Below, piece by piece: positions 1 to 8,997 of a stretch of 64,000 nucleotides of DNA; within the stretch, counting starts at the first letter, position 1, and each line of letters starts with the position of its first letter. Position numbers and translations under genes: made by a program. The stretch covers positions 1,116,001-1,180,000 of the forward strand of contig NZ_CP016448.1 of NCBI RefSeq assembly GCF_001713355.1, written 5' to 3'. The notes beneath the pieces were generated by a model, which was given only the letters and a program-made list of their open reading frames with translations, was not told the origin of the DNA and ran no database searches. The DNA comes from Methyloversatilis sp. RAC08 (GTDB taxonomy: Bacteria; Pseudomonadota; Gammaproteobacteria; Burkholderiales; Rhodocyclaceae).

Positions 1-254
1 CAGGCGGAGAGGGACTCATGACGCGGATTCGCTACCCGCGTTGCCGGCGCGCTGCAACGGGCGAACGTCCCGCTTTGCGCAAGAGCCTGCGCGCCAACAA
101 CCCTTCGGGCGACGCACCGCGAGCATTCCGGCCTGCGTTGGACCTCCTTGCCTGACCACCCATCAGGCTGCGTCGGCCCGCCTTGTCCGAAACGCCCGGG
201 GCACGACGCGCCGGTATCGAATCCGCATCACGAGTCCCTCTTCAAGGAAGAATC
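1..254. other. Left-edge region upstream of cysA, no confident gene
   Basis: Frame 1 is open from the window edge to a TGA at 19-21 and could be the last six codons of an upstream gene. In sulfate ABC operons cysW commonly precedes cysA, but six residues cannot identify it. The remaining ~230 bases hold only arginine/proline-rich reading frames typical of non-coding GC-rich DNA. A purine-rich stretch at 243-249 (AAGGAAG) sits five bases before the cysA ATG and is its likely ribosome binding site. Confidence 0.4.
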
Positions 255-1319
255 ATGAGCATCCAGGTACATAACATCCACAAGGGCTTCGGCGATTTCG
301 TGGCGCTGGGCGACGTGTCGCTCGACTTTCCGACCGGCGAACTGGTCGCGCTGCTCGGCCCGTCCGGCTGCGGCAAGACCACGCTGCTGCGCATCATCGC
401 CGGGCTGGAGTTCGCCGACAGCGGCCGCGTGCTGCTCGACGGCGAAGACGCCTCGGACACCCACGTACGCGAGCGCCATGTCGGCTTCGTGTTCCAGCAT
501 TACGCGCTGTTCCGCCACATGAATGTGTTCGACAACGTCGCCTTCGGCCTGCGCATGAAGCCGCGCGCCGAGCGACCGAGTGAAAAGCTCATCCGCACCA
601 AGGTGCACGACCTGCTCAAGCTGGTGCAGCTCGACTGGCTGGCCGACCGCTTTCCGTCGCAACTGTCCGGCGGCCAGCGTCAGCGCATCGCACTCGCCCG
701 CGCCCTGGCGGTCGAGCCGCGCGTGCTGCTGCTCGACGAGCCCTTCGGCGCACTCGACGCCAAGGTGCGCAAGGAATTGCGCCGCTGGCTGCGCCGGTTG
801 CACGACGAATTGCACATCACGTCGATCTTCGTCACGCATGACCAGGAAGAGGCGCTTGAGGTGGCCGACCGCGTCGTGCTGATGGACCACGGCAAGGTCG
901 AGCAGATCGGCACGCCGGAAGAGGTGTACCGGCACCCGGCCACACCTTTCGTCTATGGCTTTCTCGGTGCGGTGAACCCTTTCCATGGGCGCATCGACGG
1001 CAGCACGGTACGCATCGGCGACGACATCCTGCCGCACCGGGTCAATGACTTCAGCCAGGGCGACGAAGTCGTGGCCTTTGCCCGGCCGCACGAGCTGGAC
1101 ATCGTCATCGACCCGGCCACGACCGCCGGTGTGTCGGCGCGCATCGCCCGCGTGCTGTCGTTCGGCGTGACGGCGCGGGTCGAACTTGACGGGCTGAATG
1201 GCCTGTCGGGCCAGCATTTCGAAGTCGAAATGACACGCAGCCGGGTCGAAGAACTCGGCCTGCAGGAGGGCCAGCCGGTGCGGCTGCTGCCGTCGCAACT
1301 GCGCGTTTTCGCGCGCTGA
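255..1319 (+). CDS. cysA: Sulfate/thiosulfate ABC transporter ATP-binding protein CysA
   Basis: ATPase subunit that powers sulfate/thiosulfate import through CysT/CysW at the cytoplasmic membrane. The 354-residue protein has a Walker A motif GPSGCGKT at about 35-42, the Q-loop region FVFQHYALF, the ABC signature LSGGQRQR, Walker [12 protein letters not shown] and an H-loop FVTHD. A C-terminal regulatory/TOBE-like region follows, as in CysA proteins. ATG 255 is preferred to the upstream in-frame start at 183 because it has AAGGAAG just upstream and matches the family N-terminus (MSIQV.NI.K.FG). The neighbouring cysB and sbp genes support assignment to sulfate rather than another CUT1-like substrate. 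The permease genes are not in the window and probably lie to the left. Confidence 0.93.
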   Translation: MSIQVHNIHKGFGDFVALGDVSLDFPTGELVALLGPSGCGKTTLLRIIAGLEFADSGRVLLDGEDASDTHVRERHVGFVFQHYALFRHMNVFDNVAFGLRMKPRAERPSEKLIRTKVHDLLKLVQLDWLADRFPSQLSGGQRQRIALARALAVEPRVLLLDEPFGALDAKVRKELRRWLRRLHDELHITSIFVTHDQEEALEVADRVVLMDHGKVEQIGTPEEVYRHPATPFVYGFLGAVNPFHGRIDGSTVRIGDDILPHRVNDFSQGDEVVAFARPHELDIVIDPATTAGVSARIARVLSFGVTARVELDGLNGLSGQHFEVEMTRSRVEELGLQEGQPVRLLPSQLRVFAR

Positions 1320-1347
1320 TACAGGGCTTCCGGAAAGACACGGCATC

Positions 1348-2283
1348 ATGAATTTTCAGCAACTTCGCATCATCCGAGAAACGGTCAGGCGGCAATTCAA
1401 TCTGACCGAAGTCGCCAATGCGCTGTTCACCTCGCAATCGGGCGTGAGCAAGCACATCAAGGACCTCGAAGACGAACTGGGCATCGAACTGTTCGTGCGC
1501 AAGGGCAAGCGCCTGCTTGGCCTGACCGACCCGGGCAGCGAACTGGTCGAGATCGTCGAACGCATGCTGCTCGACGCCGGCAACATCAAGCGGCTGGCGG
1601 AACAGTTCGCCCGCCGCGACGAAGGCCAGTTGCGCATTGCCACCACGCATACCCAGGCGCGCTATGCGCTGCCGCGCGTGGTAACCGAATTCAAGCGGCT
1701 GTTCCCCAAGGTGCACCTGGTGCTGCTGCAGGCCAGCCCGGGCGAAATCGTCGAACTGCTCAATGACGGTGAAGCGGACATCGGCATTGCCACCGAAACG
1801 CTGGCCGGCGCGCCCGAACTGGTGGCCTTCCCGTTCTATTCATGGCATCACGCCGCCATCGTGCCGGCCGGCCATCCGCTCGAAAGCGTGTCGCCGCTGA
1901 CGCTGGAGGCCATCGCCGAACATCCGGTGGTGACCTATCACGAAGGCTTCACCGGCAGATCGAGCATCGACGCCACCTTTGCGCGCGCCGGCCTGCTGCC
2001 CGACATCGTCATGTCGGCGCTCGACGCCGACGTGATCAAGACCTATGTCGAACTTGGGCTGGGCGTCGGCATCGTCGCATCGGTCGCCTTCGATCCGGTG
2101 CGTGATACCGGCCTGCGCCTGCTCGACAGCGACCATCTGTTCGCCGCCAACACCAGTCTGATCGCCCTGCGCCGCAAGCACTACCTGCGTGGCTACGCCT
2201 ATCGCTTCATCGAGCTGTGCGAGCCGTCGCTGAACGAGGTGACGGTCAAGGCCGCGCTCAAACCCGGCGCCGCGGAAGACTGA
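1348..2283 (+). CDS. cysB: LysR-family regulator CysB
   Basis: Transcription factor of the CysB/Cbl branch of the LysR family, which activates sulfate assimilation genes in response to N-acetylserine. The 311-residue protein starts MNFQQLRIIRETVRR and has a winged helix-turn-helix around residues 19-44 (TEVANALFTSQSGVSKHI), followed by the periplasmic-binding-protein-like inducer domain. The motif TTHTQARYALP around residue 95 is characteristic of CysB. It lies 28 bases after cysA on the same strand, so co-transcription is likely, and is followed by a strong terminator at 2311-2344. Confidence 0.92.
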   Translation: MNFQQLRIIRETVRRQFNLTEVANALFTSQSGVSKHIKDLEDELGIELFVRKGKRLLGLTDPGSELVEIVERMLLDAGNIKRLAEQFARRDEGQLRIATTHTQARYALPRVVTEFKRLFPKVHLVLLQASPGEIVELLNDGEADIGIATETLAGAPELVAFPFYSWHHAAIVPAGHPLESVSPLTLEAIAEHPVVTYHEGFTGRSSIDATFARAGLLPDIVMSALDADVIKTYVELGLGVGIVASVAFDPVRDTGLRLLDSDHLFAANTSLIALRRKHYLRGYAYRFIELCEPSLNEVTVKAALKPGAAED

Positions 2284-2310
2284 ACTCAAGTTGCGTGACA
2301 GGACGAAACG

Positions 2311-2344
2311 AGCGCCCTGCAGCGGATGCTGCAGGGCGCTTTTC
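2311..2344 (+). terminator. Rho-independent terminator after cysB
   Basis: A perfect 13-base stem (2311-2323 pairing with 2328-2340, AGCGCCCTGCAGC/GCTGCAGGGCGCT) with a GGAT loop is followed directly by TTTT. It lies 27 bases after the cysB stop and separates cysA-cysB from sbp. Confidence 0.88.
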
Positions 2345-2382
2345 CATTGCGCAGGCGCCCCGTTCGGCGCGCGGATCGGTCG

Positions 2383-2436
2383 TTGTACTGCGCATAAGCT
2401 TTGCATCGAATGTGCGCAAAGCAATGCAGATCTAAT
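2383..2436 (+). promoter_or_regulatory. Possible sbp control region with a short dyad
   Basis: Between the cysB terminator and sbp, a 7-base inverted repeat GCTTTGC (2398-2404) / GCAAAGC (2416-2422) lies in a locally AT-richer stretch about 80-100 bases before the sbp ATG. Its position fits an operator for a LysR-type protein such as CysB, but no consensus was matched and no convincing -35/-10 pair was found, so function is inferred from location only. Confidence 0.3.
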
Positions 2437-2501
2437 TGGTTCGCACCGCTCGCAGTGCCGCCTACAGTGCGCTCCGTCACTACCCCACGGAGTTCAGAAA
2501 A

Positions 2502-3509
2502 ATGCGCCACACCCTGAGAAACATCGCCGCCAGCCTGCTGCTCGGAAGTACGCTCGCCACCTCGGCCATCGCGGCCGACATCACGCTGCTCAACGTGTCC
2601 TACGATCCAACGCGCGAGCTGTATCAGGACTACAACGCCGCCTTCGCGAAGCACTGGAAGGCGAAGACCGGCGACACCGTCACCGTCAGGCAGTCGCACG
2701 GCGGATCGGGCAAGCAGGCCCGCGCCGTCATCGACGGTCTGGAAGCCGATGTGGTCACGCTCGCCCTCGCCTATGACGTGGGTGCGCTGCACGAGAAGGG
2801 CAAGCTGATTCCGGCCGACTGGCAGAAGCGCCTCAAGCACAACGCCTCGCCCTATACCTCGACCATCGTGTTCCTCGTGCGCAAGGGCAATCCCAAGGGC
2901 ATCAAGGACTGGAACGACCTGACGAAGCCGGGTGTCGAGGTCGTCACGCCGAACCCCAAGACCTCGGGCGGCGCGCGCTGGAACTATCTCGCTGCGTGGG
3001 GTTACGCACTGAAGCAGCCGGGCGGTTCGGATGCCACCGCAAAGGAATTCGTCAGGAAGCTGTTCGCTAACGTGAAAGTGCTCGACTCCGGTGCCCGTGG
3101 TTCGCTGACCACCTTTGCCGAGCGCGGCATCGGCGACGTGTTCATTTCGTGGGAGAACGAAGCCTATCTGGCCGTGAAGGAACTGGGCCCGGAGAAGTTC
3201 GATCTGGTCACGCCGTCGATTTCCATCCTCGCCGAACCGCCTGTCAGCGTGGTCGACAAGGTGGTCGACAAGCGCGGCACCCGTGCCGTGGCAACCGCCT
3301 ACCTGGAATACCTGTACAGCCCGGAAGGCCAGGACCTTGCCGGCAAGCACTACTACCGGCCGATCGACCCGACCGTTGCAGCAAAGTATTCAGGCCAGTA
3401 CGCCAAGGTGTCGCTGTTCAGCATCGACGACGTGTTCGGCGGCTGGGACAAGGCGCAGAAGGAGCACTTCTCCGACGGCGGCGTGTTCGACCAGATCACC
3501 GTCAGGTAA
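2502..3509 (+). CDS. sbp: Periplasmic sulfate-binding protein
   Basis: Substrate-binding protein that delivers sulfate to the CysTWA importer from the periplasm. The 335-residue protein begins [11 protein letters not shown] with a typical signal peptide and a likely cleavage after AIA near residue 24. The mature sequence shows family signatures: [12 protein letters not shown] at the N-terminus, [16 protein letters not shown] and [19 protein letters not shown] 2502 was chosen over the earlier in-frame start at 2436 because it gives a clean signal peptide and is preceded by CACGGAG. It sits downstream of the cysB terminator and so is probably transcribed from its own promoter. Confidence 0.92.
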   Translation: MRHTLRNIAASLLLGSTLATSAIAADITLLNVSYDPTRELYQDYNAAFAKHWKAKTGDTVTVRQSHGGSGKQARAVIDGLEADVVTLALAYDVGALHEKGKLIPADWQKRLKHNASPYTSTIVFLVRKGNPKGIKDWNDLTKPGVEVVTPNPKTSGGARWNYLAAWGYALKQPGGSDATAKEFVRKLFANVKVLDSGARGSLTTFAERGIGDVFISWENEAYLAVKELGPEKFDLVTPSISILAEPPVSVVDKVVDKRGTRAVATAYLEYLYSPEGQDLAGKHYYRPIDPTVAAKYSGQYAKVSLFSIDDVFGGWDKAQKEHFSDGGVFDQITVR

Positions 3510-3597
3510 GTCGTACCGCGTATCGATGGGCAGCGGGAAGACATCGGTCGAATTGAGTTGCCCGGCCACCTGCCTTGCATCCGGACAGGCAGCGGTA

Positions 3598-5358
3598 TCA
3601 ACGCTCCCCGGTCTGCAGCCGCCACAGCGACGCATAGATGCCGCCCAGCGCTACCAGCGCGTCGTGGGTGCCGGATTCGACGATGCGGCCACCATCGATG
3701 ACGTGAATGACGTCGGCCTGGCGCACGGTGGACAAGCGGTGCGCCACGATCAGCGTCGTGCGGCCGACGACCAGGCGGTCGAGCGAGCGCTGGATGGCCG
3801 CTTCGGTTTCGTTGTCCACCGCCGACGTCGCTTCGTCGAGCAGCAGGATGGGCGGGTCTTTCAGAATGGCGCGCGCCAGCGCCAGCCGCTGGCGCTGGCC
3901 GCCGGACAGCTTCATGCCGCGCTCGCCGACCTGGGTGTCATAGCCCTGCGGCAGCGCATGGATGAAATCGTGCGCCTCGGCCGACTGCGCCGCGCGCACG
4001 ATGGCGTCACACGGCACGTCGGTCATGCCGTAGGCGATGTTGTCGGCGACCGACGCATCGGCGAGGAAGGTGTCCTGCGCGACATAGCCGATGGCGCGCC
4101 GCACGTCCTGCAGGCGCAGCGCCGAAATCGGCTGGCCGTCGAGCAGCACCCGGCCGTGCTGCGGTTCGTAGAAGCGCAGCAGCAGCTTGATCAACGTGCT
4201 CTTGCCGCCACCGGTGCTGCCGACGAAGGCCACGGTCTGACCGGCGCCGATGCGCAGATCGATGCCGTCGAGCGCCGGCCGAGCGCTGCCGTCGTAGGCA
4301 AAGCTCACCCGTTCGAACGCCAGATCGCCGCGCACCGCCTCTCGCGGCAACGCCTGGCCTTCGTAACCGATGCTCACCGGCGTGTCGATCAGGTCCATCA
4401 CACGCTGGATGGACGACATCGAGCGTTGGTAGAGATCGGTCAGTTCGGCCAGCCCGGTCAGCGGCCACAGCAGGCGCTGCGTCAGATAGACCAGCACCGA
4501 ATAGCTGCCGACGCCGATGTCGCCCTCGAGCGCAAGGAAACCGCCGTAAAGCAGCGTCACCGTGAAGCCGGCAAGGATGGCCATGCGGATGACCGGCGTG
4601 ATGGCCGCCGACAGCCGGATCGCCTCGCCGTTGCGGCGGCGGTAATCGTTCGAGCCATCGCGGATGTGCCCGGCTTCGAACTCTTCGGCCGCATAGGCCT
4701 TGACGGTGGCGATGCCCTGCAGGTTGTTGTTCAGTCGCGTGGCCAGCGCACCGGCCGATTCGCGCACCGCCGTGTAGCGTGGCGCCAGCCGGCGCTGGAA
4801 CCAGAAGGCGCCATACAGGATGAGCGGTACCGGAATCAGCGCGAGAAAGGCCAGTTCGTGCGTCAGCACGAAGAACACGCCGCCGACCATCAGGGAACCG
4901 ACGAACACCTGGATCAGCTCGTTCGCGCCGCCATTGAGGAAGCGCTCCATCTGGTTGATGTCTTCATTCAGGATGGACAGCAGGTTGCCGCTGCGATTGC
5001 GCTCGAAGTAGGCCATGTCCAGCTGCTGCACATGGCGGTAGGCTTCCATCCGCAGATCGTGCTGCAGGTTTTGCGCGAGCGAGCGCCAGCGTACGTCATA
5101 CAGATACTGGAAGGCCGATTCACCGACCCAGATCAGAACCGTCAGGATGGCCAGCAGCACCAGCTGGTCCTTCGGATCGACGACGCCTAGCCCGGCCAGA
5201 AAGGACGCCTTCTGGTTCACCACGACATCGACCGCCACGCCGATCAGGATTTCCGGCAGCACGTCGAAGAACTTGTTCAGCACCGAATAGAGCGAGGCGA
5301 TGCGCACATCGCGGCGGTACTGGCGGGCGTGCGAAAACAGGCGGGAAAGCGGATGCAT
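3598..5358 (-). CDS. ABC exporter, fused membrane and ATPase domains (MsbA-like)
   Basis: Half-transporter that would dimerise in the inner membrane and export a lipid, drug or peptide. Of 586 residues, the N-terminal ~320 form a six-helix ABC transmembrane domain and the C-terminal ~240 an ATPase with Walker A VGSTGGGKST, signature [14 protein letters not shown], Walker B ILLLDEATSAVD and H-loop VAHRLST. The ATG at 5358 has GAAGA seven bases upstream and is preferred to a TTG at 5376. No accessory outer-membrane or adaptor gene is adjacent, and the gene is convergent with sbp. The substrate cannot be read from sequence. An MsbA-type lipid flippase is one option, but the neighbourhood gives no support. 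Confidence 0.85.
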   Translation of the reverse strand: MHPLSRLFSHARQYRRDVRIASLYSVLNKFFDVLPEILIGVAVDVVVNQKASFLAGLGVVDPKDQLVLLAILTVLIWVGESAFQYLYDVRWRSLAQNLQHDLRMEAYRHVQQLDMAYFERNRSGNLLSILNEDINQMERFLNGGANELIQVFVGSLMVGGVFFVLTHELAFLALIPVPLILYGAFWFQRRLAPRYTAVRESAGALATRLNNNLQGIATVKAYAAEEFEAGHIRDGSNDYRRRNGEAIRLSAAITPVIRMAILAGFTVTLLYGGFLALEGDIGVGSYSVLVYLTQRLLWPLTGLAELTDLYQRSMSSIQRVMDLIDTPVSIGYEGQALPREAVRGDLAFERVSFAYDGSARPALDGIDLRIGAGQTVAFVGSTGGGKSTLIKLLLRFYEPQHGRVLLDGQPISALRLQDVRRAIGYVAQDTFLADASVADNIAYGMTDVPCDAIVRAAQSAEAHDFIHALPQGYDTQVGERGMKLSGGQRQRLALARAILKDPPILLLDEATSAVDNETEAAIQRSLDRLVVGRTTLIVAHRLSTVRQADVIHVIDGGRIVESGTHDALVALGGIYASLWRLQTGER

Positions 5359-5804
5359 GGCAGATTCTTCGCACAAGAAGGCGGCAGACGGGCGGTGGAT
5401 GAGGTCCTGTTGGCCTGAGGCCGTGCCCGGATGATGCCATTCGACGTGAAGAGCGCCGCAGGCAGACCGGTCAGCATGGTCGGTGCAGAGCGACCTGTTC
5501 GCTTTTCTGCAAAGGACATGAATTCTTGTTGCTTGCCGCGAATGAAGTACGCGAATAGCCTGCGCAGGGCAATGATCGGATTGACGAGCCGGGCAGCCCG
5601 ACGTACGCCAGACGCAGCGCTTTCACTTCGCAAAGGGGCAGATGAGGCATCTGCCCGCCCCGTGCGGCCTTAGCGGTGGGTAACATGGGCAATGCAGGAT
5701 TCGGAAGCGGGTCTTTACCAGAGTTTCCGAACGATTTGCCCTGAACAGCGGTCTGTGGAAGACGTCTGCAGACATTGTTCGATCATCGCCCCGGAGTACC
5801 CCTG
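5359..5804. other. Divergent intergenic region, no gene seen
   Basis: About 445 bases lie between the divergent ABC exporter and prc. Short open frames here (for example 5431-5673 plus) have no recognisable composition or motif. The region must hold both promoters, but I could not pick out a convincing -35/-10 pair. CCGGAG at 5791-5796 is the likely ribosome binding site of prc. Confidence 0.5.
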
Positions 5805-7949
5805 ATGAAACTGAAAGCCTTCTGGATCGCATTCTTACTGGCCACCTCGGTGCAGGCTGCCACCACCGCGACCATGGCGCCGCCGCTGCGGCCGGTCGAA
5901 GCGCATGCGCTGGCGGCGCAGGCCAGTGCAGAGTTGCTGTCGCGTTTTCATTATCAGAACGTGCCGCTCGATGACGCGATGTCGATCCGGATTTTCGACC
6001 GCTACCTGAAGACGCTCGACCCGGAGCGCATCTACTTCCTGCAGTCCGACATCGACACCTTCGGTGCGGTGCGCACCCTGCTCGACGACGCCATCCTGCA
6101 GCAGAAGCTGGATGCGCCCTTTGCGATCTTCACGCGCTACACGCAGCGGGTGCGCGAACGCATGTCGGGTGCGCGCGAACTGCTGGCCGCCGGCTTCGAT
6201 TTCAACAAGCCGGACAGCTACCGCTATGTGCGCACCGACGTGCCCTGGGCCAGCTCGGAGGCGGAACTGAAGGAAATCTGGCGCAAGCGGGTCAAGAACG
6301 ACTGGCTGCGCCTGAAGCTGGCCGGCAAGGACGACGCGGCGATCCGCGAAACGCTGACCAAGCGCTATGAGCAGGCCATGGCGCACACGGCGCGCTCGAA
6401 GAGCGACGATGTGTTCCAGCTGTTCATGAATGCATACGCCGAATCGATCGAACCGCACACCAGCTACCTCGGCCCGCGCGCATCGGCAGACTTCGCCATC
6501 ACGATGAAGCTGTCGCTGGTCGGCATCGGCGCCGTGCTGCAGGAGCGCGACGAATACGTGACCATCCGCGAACTGGTGCCCGGCGGCCCGGCCGCGCGCT
6601 CCGAGCAGCTCGCGATCGGCGACCGCATCGCCGGCGTGGCCAAGGACGAGAACGCACCGATGGCCGATGTGCTCGGCTGGCGGGTGGATGACGTCGTGCA
6701 GTTGATCCGCGGCACCAAGGACACCAAGGTCATTCTGGATGTGCTGCCGGCGGATGCCGGCCCCGACGGCAAGCACAAGCGCATCACGCTGGTGCGCGAC
6801 ACCATCAAGCTGGAAAAGCAGGCAGCTGCCAAATCGGTGATCGAAGTCGGCGGTGACGTGAAGCAGAAGGTCGGCGTGATCACGCTGCCCACGTTCTATC
6901 AGGACGTTGACGCCCGCCACAAGAATGACGAGAACTTCCGCAGCGCCAGCCGCGACGTGGCGAAGCTGCTCGCCGAACTGAAAGCGGAAAATGTCGGCGC
7001 AGTGCTGATCGACCTGCGCAACAACGGCGGCGGCTCGCTCGACGAGTCGGTGCGGCTGACCGGTCTGTTCATCGATCGCGGCCCGGTCGTGCAACAGCGC
7101 AATCCGAAGGGGCAGGTGCGCATCGAGCAGGACCGCGACCCGGGCGTTGCCTGGGACGGCCCGGTCGGCGTGCTGATCAACCGCGCGTCGGCGTCGGCGT
7201 CGGAAATCTTCGCCTCGGCAATCCAGGACTACGGTCGCGGCATCGTCATCGGCGAACAGAGCTTCGGCAAGGGCACGGTGCAGACCCTGCTCGACATGGA
7301 CGAAATGGCGAAAAGCGAAAAGCCGACCTATGGCGAACTGAAGCTGACCGTCGCCCAGTTCTTCCGCGTATCGGGCGGCACGACGCAGCTGCGCGGCGTG
7401 ACGCCTGACATCCCGCTCGCGTCGTTTGCCGATCGCGAACGCTTCGGCGAATCGAGCTACGACAACGCGCTGCCCTGGACGCAGATCGAACCGGCTGACT
7501 TCAAGCCGGTGGGCAGCACGCGCGAACTGCTGCCGGCACTGACCACGCGGCACAGCGCCCGGGTGGCGAACGACGCCGGCTACCGCGAGCTGCTGGAAGA
7601 CATCGCCGAAGTCGAAGCCATTCGCAAGCGCACCGAAATTTCGCTCAATGAGAAGGAACGGCGCAAGGAACGCGAAGCGCAGGAAGCCCGGCTGAAGGCG
7701 CGTTCGCAGACCAAGGGCGTCGGCGATGGCGACACCGACGGTCCCGCGCTGCCGCGCGATGACGGACTGCAGGCCGGCGAGCGCAGCCTGAGCGCAGAAC
7801 TGGCCGCCGAAAAGTCACGCAAGGCGGCGCGCGACGTGCTGCTCGACGAGGCGGCACACATCATGGGCGACCTGGTGAGCCTGACGAAGTCGGGCACGGA
7901 ACTGGCGCGCAACGGCAAGACCACCGCGGGCGTCGCGCCCGGGCAATGA
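5805..7949 (+). CDS. prc: Tail-specific carboxy-terminal protease Prc (Tsp)
   Basis: Periplasmic serine protease that degrades proteins from exposed C-termini and acts on cell-wall enzymes and lipoproteins. The 714-residue protein has a signal peptide (MKLKAFWIAFLLATSVQA), an N-terminal helical Prc domain, a PDZ domain around 240-330 (LSLVGIGAVLQ, GGPAARS) and an S41 catalytic domain. The Ser-Lys dyad is visible: Ser464 within RASASASEIF and Lys489 in SFGKGTVQ, spaced 25 residues as in E. coli Prc. ATG 5805 is preferred to an upstream in-frame start because it opens the signal peptide and follows CCGGAG. The charged C-terminal helical tail is also typical. Confidence 0.93.
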   Translation: MKLKAFWIAFLLATSVQAATTATMAPPLRPVEAHALAAQASAELLSRFHYQNVPLDDAMSIRIFDRYLKTLDPERIYFLQSDIDTFGAVRTLLDDAILQQKLDAPFAIFTRYTQRVRERMSGARELLAAGFDFNKPDSYRYVRTDVPWASSEAELKEIWRKRVKNDWLRLKLAGKDDAAIRETLTKRYEQAMAHTARSKSDDVFQLFMNAYAESIEPHTSYLGPRASADFAITMKLSLVGIGAVLQERDEYVTIRELVPGGPAARSEQLAIGDRIAGVAKDENAPMADVLGWRVDDVVQLIRGTKDTKVILDVLPADAGPDGKHKRITLVRDTIKLEKQAAAKSVIEVGGDVKQKVGVITLPTFYQDVDARHKNDENFRSASRDVAKLLAELKAENVGAVLIDLRNNGGGSLDESVRLTGLFIDRGPVVQQRNPKGQVRIEQDRDPGVAWDGPVGVLINRASASASEIFASAIQDYGRGIVIGEQSFGKGTVQTLLDMDEMAKSEKPTYGELKLTVAQFFRVSGGTTQLRGVTPDIPLASFADRERFGESSYDNALPWTQIEPADFKPVGSTRELLPALTTRHSARVANDAGYRELLEDIAEVEAIRKRTEISLNEKERRKEREAQEARLKARSQTKGVGDGDTDGPALPRDDGLQAGERSLSAELAAEKSRKAARDVLLDEAAHIMGDLVSLTKSGTELARNGKTTAGVAPGQ

Positions 7950-7982
7950 CAGGGCCGGACCGGTTCGCGGTCCGCCTGTCAC
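7947..7982. terminator. Long imperfect hairpin between prc and the hydrolase gene
   Basis: TGACAGG.CGGACCG at 7947-7962 pairs with CGGTCCG.CCTGTCA at about 7967-7982, overlapping the prc stop codon. There is no T-run on either side, so it is more likely an mRNA-stabilising or partly terminating structure than a classical terminator. Confidence 0.4.
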
Positions 7983-7998
7983 AGCGAGGACGTTGGAA

Positions 7999-8550
7999 AT
8001 GAACGGACTGGCAGACCCGGTGCTTGTCGTACCGGGGCTCAACGGCAGCGGGCCGACGCACTGGCAGAGCTGGATCGAAGCGCTGATCGGTGCGCAGCGC
8101 GTCGAGCAGGATGACTGGACCCGACCTGACATAGACCTCTGGTCAGCGCGGGTCGAACAGGCCATCCTCGCGCAGACGCGGGCGGTGTGGCTCGTTGCGC
8201 ACAGTTTCGGTTGCCTGGCGTCGGTGGTCGCCGCCAGCCGGCAGGCGGGCCGGATTGCCGGCGCCCTGCTGGTTGCACCGGCAAGTCCTGACAAGTTCGG
8301 CATCACGGCGCGCATCCCGGACACGCCCCTGCCGTTCCCGGCCGTGTTGGCCGCGAGCCGGAACGACCCGTGGATGAAGTTCATGTCGGCCGCGCACTGG
8401 GCCGAACGATGGGACGCCCGCCTCGTTGATCTCGGCGAGGCGGGGCACGTCAATACCGAATCCGGCCACGGCCCGTGGCCGGCCGGACTCGAGCTGTTCC
8501 GCCAGCTTCAGGCGAGCGCGCCGGTCATGACCGGATCGCTGCAGGCCTGA
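7999..8550 (+). CDS. Small alpha/beta hydrolase, RBBP9/YdeN family
   Basis: Predicted cytoplasmic serine hydrolase of 183 residues. The N-terminal VLVVPGLNGSGPTHWQSW is the oxyanion-loop signature of this family. The nucleophile elbow is VAHSFGCLA, the acid is likely in ASRNDPW and the catalytic His in GEAGHVNTESG. ATG 7999 has AGCGAGGA eight bases upstream and is preferred to an in-frame TTG at 7993. It follows prc by 49 bases across a hairpin. The natural substrate is unknown for most members, and the context (next to prc, convergent with grxD) does not narrow it. Confidence 0.82.
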   Translation: MNGLADPVLVVPGLNGSGPTHWQSWIEALIGAQRVEQDDWTRPDIDLWSARVEQAILAQTRAVWLVAHSFGCLASVVAASRQAGRIAGALLVAPASPDKFGITARIPDTPLPFPAVLAASRNDPWMKFMSAAHWAERWDARLVDLGEAGHVNTESGHGPWPAGLELFRQLQASAPVMTGSLQA

Positions 8551-8560
8551 CGCCTGCAGC
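8538..8560. repeat. Hairpin at the convergent end of hydrolase gene and grxD
   Basis: GCTGCAGGC (8538-8546) and GCCTGCAGC (8552-8560) form a perfect 9-base stem around the stop codon of the hydrolase gene. It may act as a bidirectional transcription end point for the two convergent genes, but neither side has a T-run. Confidence 0.4.
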
Positions 8561-8582
8561 CAGTTCGCCCGAGGTACCTTCC

Positions 8583-8894
8583 TCAGGTCCCTTCCAGCTC
8601 TTTCTGCAGTTCGCCGGACTGGAACATTTCCTTGACGATGTCGCAGCCGCCGAGGAATTCGCCGCGCACATAGAGCTGCGGAATGGTCGGCCAGTTGGCG
8701 TATTCCTTGATGCCCTGACGGATGTCTGCATCTTCCAGCACGTTGACCGTGTGCAGGTTCTGTACGCCAACGTGCTTCAGTATCTGGATCACCGTGGCCG
8801 AAAAGCCGCACTGCGGAAACTGCGGCGTACCCTTCATGAACAGCACCACCGGGTGGCTGGTGACGGTTTCCTTGATCTGTTCCTGGATGCTCAT
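8583..8894 (-). CDS. grxD: Monothiol glutaredoxin Grx4/GrxD
   Basis: CGFS-type monothiol glutaredoxin, 103 residues, which binds and transfers [2Fe-2S] clusters with glutathione and BolA partners in the cytoplasm. The active site is CGFS at about 29-32 within [34 protein letters not shown] is the conserved glutathione-binding region with the cis-proline (TIPQLY). It is the last gene of the hemA-prfA-prmC-grxD run. The roughly 100-base gap before it could hold its own promoter. Confidence 0.93.
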   Translation of the reverse strand: MSIQEQIKETVTSHPVVLFMKGTPQFPQCGFSATVIQILKHVGVQNLHTVNVLEDADIRQGIKEYANWPTIPQLYVRGEFLGGCDIVKEMFQSGELQKELEGT

Positions 8895-8997
8895 GGTATT
8901 TCCCTTTCAATGGTTCAAGTCAACGGCCCTGCTGCGCATGATGCAGACAGGGCAAAATCGATCCGGATGACGCGACGCATTCATCCGCCTGCGTGGA

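Noticed and set aside
3283-5190. 635-codon plus-strand open frame opposite the ABC exporter
   Set aside because: It is antisense to a clear ABC exporter; its Gln/Arg/His-rich composition is what high-GC genes give on the opposite strand.
5835-7553. 572-codon minus-strand open frame opposite prc
   Set aside because: Antisense shadow of a gene with intact catalytic motifs; no ribosome binding site or domain.
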